Position numbers and translations under genes: made by a program
Shown here: in pieces, positions 13,553-13,640 of the stretch
Position numbering within the stretch: the stretch's first letter is position 1
How the letters are laid out: every line of letters begins with the position of its first letter
NCBI GenBank assembly: GCA_900770725.1
Contig: CAAGLL010000091.1
Span: forward strand, 1-13,640
Length of the DNA stretch: 13,640 bases
Direction of reading: 5' to 3'
Source of the DNA: an uncultured Succinivibrio sp.
GTDB lineage: Bacteria > Pseudomonadota > Gammaproteobacteria > Enterobacterales > Succinivibrionaceae
Notes under the pieces: model-generated
Database searches by the model: none
Seen by the model: only the letters and a program-made list of their open reading frames with translations
What the model was told of the DNA's origin: nothing

Positions 13553-13640
13553 CTAATCGGGGGTATTCTGGTTTTCAATGTATTGTCTGATGATAGAGAT
13601 GGGAGCTCCGCCACAGGACGCCGCGAAATAGGAGGGAGAC
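13553..13640 (-). CDS. tnpA: IS200/IS605-family transposase (TnpA, Y1 HUH nuclease), C-terminal fragment
   Basis: The minus strand read from 13639 gives 28 codons then TAG (13555-13553): SPSYFAASCGG, API, SIIRQYIENQNTPD. The pattern SxSYFxxSxGGAP followed by a helix ending QYIENQ is the usual C-terminus of IS200/IS605 TnpA, the small tyrosine HUH transposase that moves single-stranded DNA by peel-and-paste. The RQY tyrosine lies in the final helix and should not be assumed to be the catalytic one. The HUH motif and gene start lie outside the window, so it cannot be told whether the copy is intact, or whether it is a mobile IS transposase or a domesticated REP-associated relative. The GC level here is visibly lower than in rpoC, consistent with a different origin. 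Confidence 0.72.
   Translation of the reverse strand, partial: SPSYFAASCGGAPISIIRQYIENQNTPD

Larger units (their letters stand above)
13505..13640 (-). mobile_element. Right end of an IS200/IS605-family element (continues past the window)
   Basis: The stretch holds the C-terminal coding end of a Y1-type transposase on the minus strand plus a perfect 19-bp hairpin immediately beyond it, the layout expected at the right end of such an element. The exact tip cannot be fixed without the left end. IS200/IS605 elements lack terminal inverted repeats and make no target duplication, so those signs are not expected. It abuts the rpoC terminator, within about 10 bp. Confidence 0.6.

Overview
The window is the classic bacterial translation/transcription core cluster, all on the + strand: the 3' end of tuf (EF-Tu), then secE, nusG, rplK, rplA, rplJ, rplL, rpoB and rpoC. 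It ends in a fragment of a minus-strand IS200/IS605-type transposase. RpoB opens with MVYSYTEQKRIRKDFGKR, carries both E. coli-type beta inserts, and RpoC carries the large insert in its trigger-loop region. These features point to a gammaproteobacterium. DNA is GC-rich with mostly C/G-ending codons, unlike E. coli. A host-associated anaerobic lineage such as Succinivibrionaceae (Aeromonadales) is a guess only; 16S or RpoB phylogeny would be needed.

Layout. 1-141: tuf end. 142-377: two abutting hairpins, the second a terminator, then a GC-rich palindrome and an extended -10 promoter for secE. 378-1600: secE and nusG, 14 bp apart. 1601-1915: a strong terminator, a sigma70-type promoter (TTGAAA / 16 bp / TATAAT) and a foldable rplK leader. 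1916-3072: rplK-rplA, 2 bp apart. 3073-3273: a well-preserved L10 autoregulatory leader. 3274-4235: rplJ-rplL. 4236-4408: an attenuator-like hairpin and a 16-bp palindrome. 4409-13440: rpoB and rpoC, separated by a 20-bp perfect palindrome. 13441-13640: the rpoC terminator, a perfect 19-bp hairpin whose T-run lies on the minus strand, and the C-terminal 28 codons of a transposase.

The genes supply protein-export (SecE), transcription (NusG, beta, beta') and ribosome-stalk parts (L11, L1, L10, L7/L12). The sequence suggests three units: tuf, secE-nusG, and rplKAJL-rpoBC. The last has feedback control at the L10 leader and partial termination before rpoB.

The gene order is ordinary. The unusual part is protein architecture. 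RpoB has about 145 net extra residues in the lobe region, at a site where E. coli has only a short linker. RpoC has about 26 net extra residues after the active site and a 42-residue N-terminal extension. NusG has an approximately 55-residue Ala/Pro/Glu/Lys-rich leader, and SecE an Ala/Lys-rich one. I see no defence system, CRISPR array or tRNA. Comparisons with E. coli proteins come from recalled sequence, not from an alignment program.
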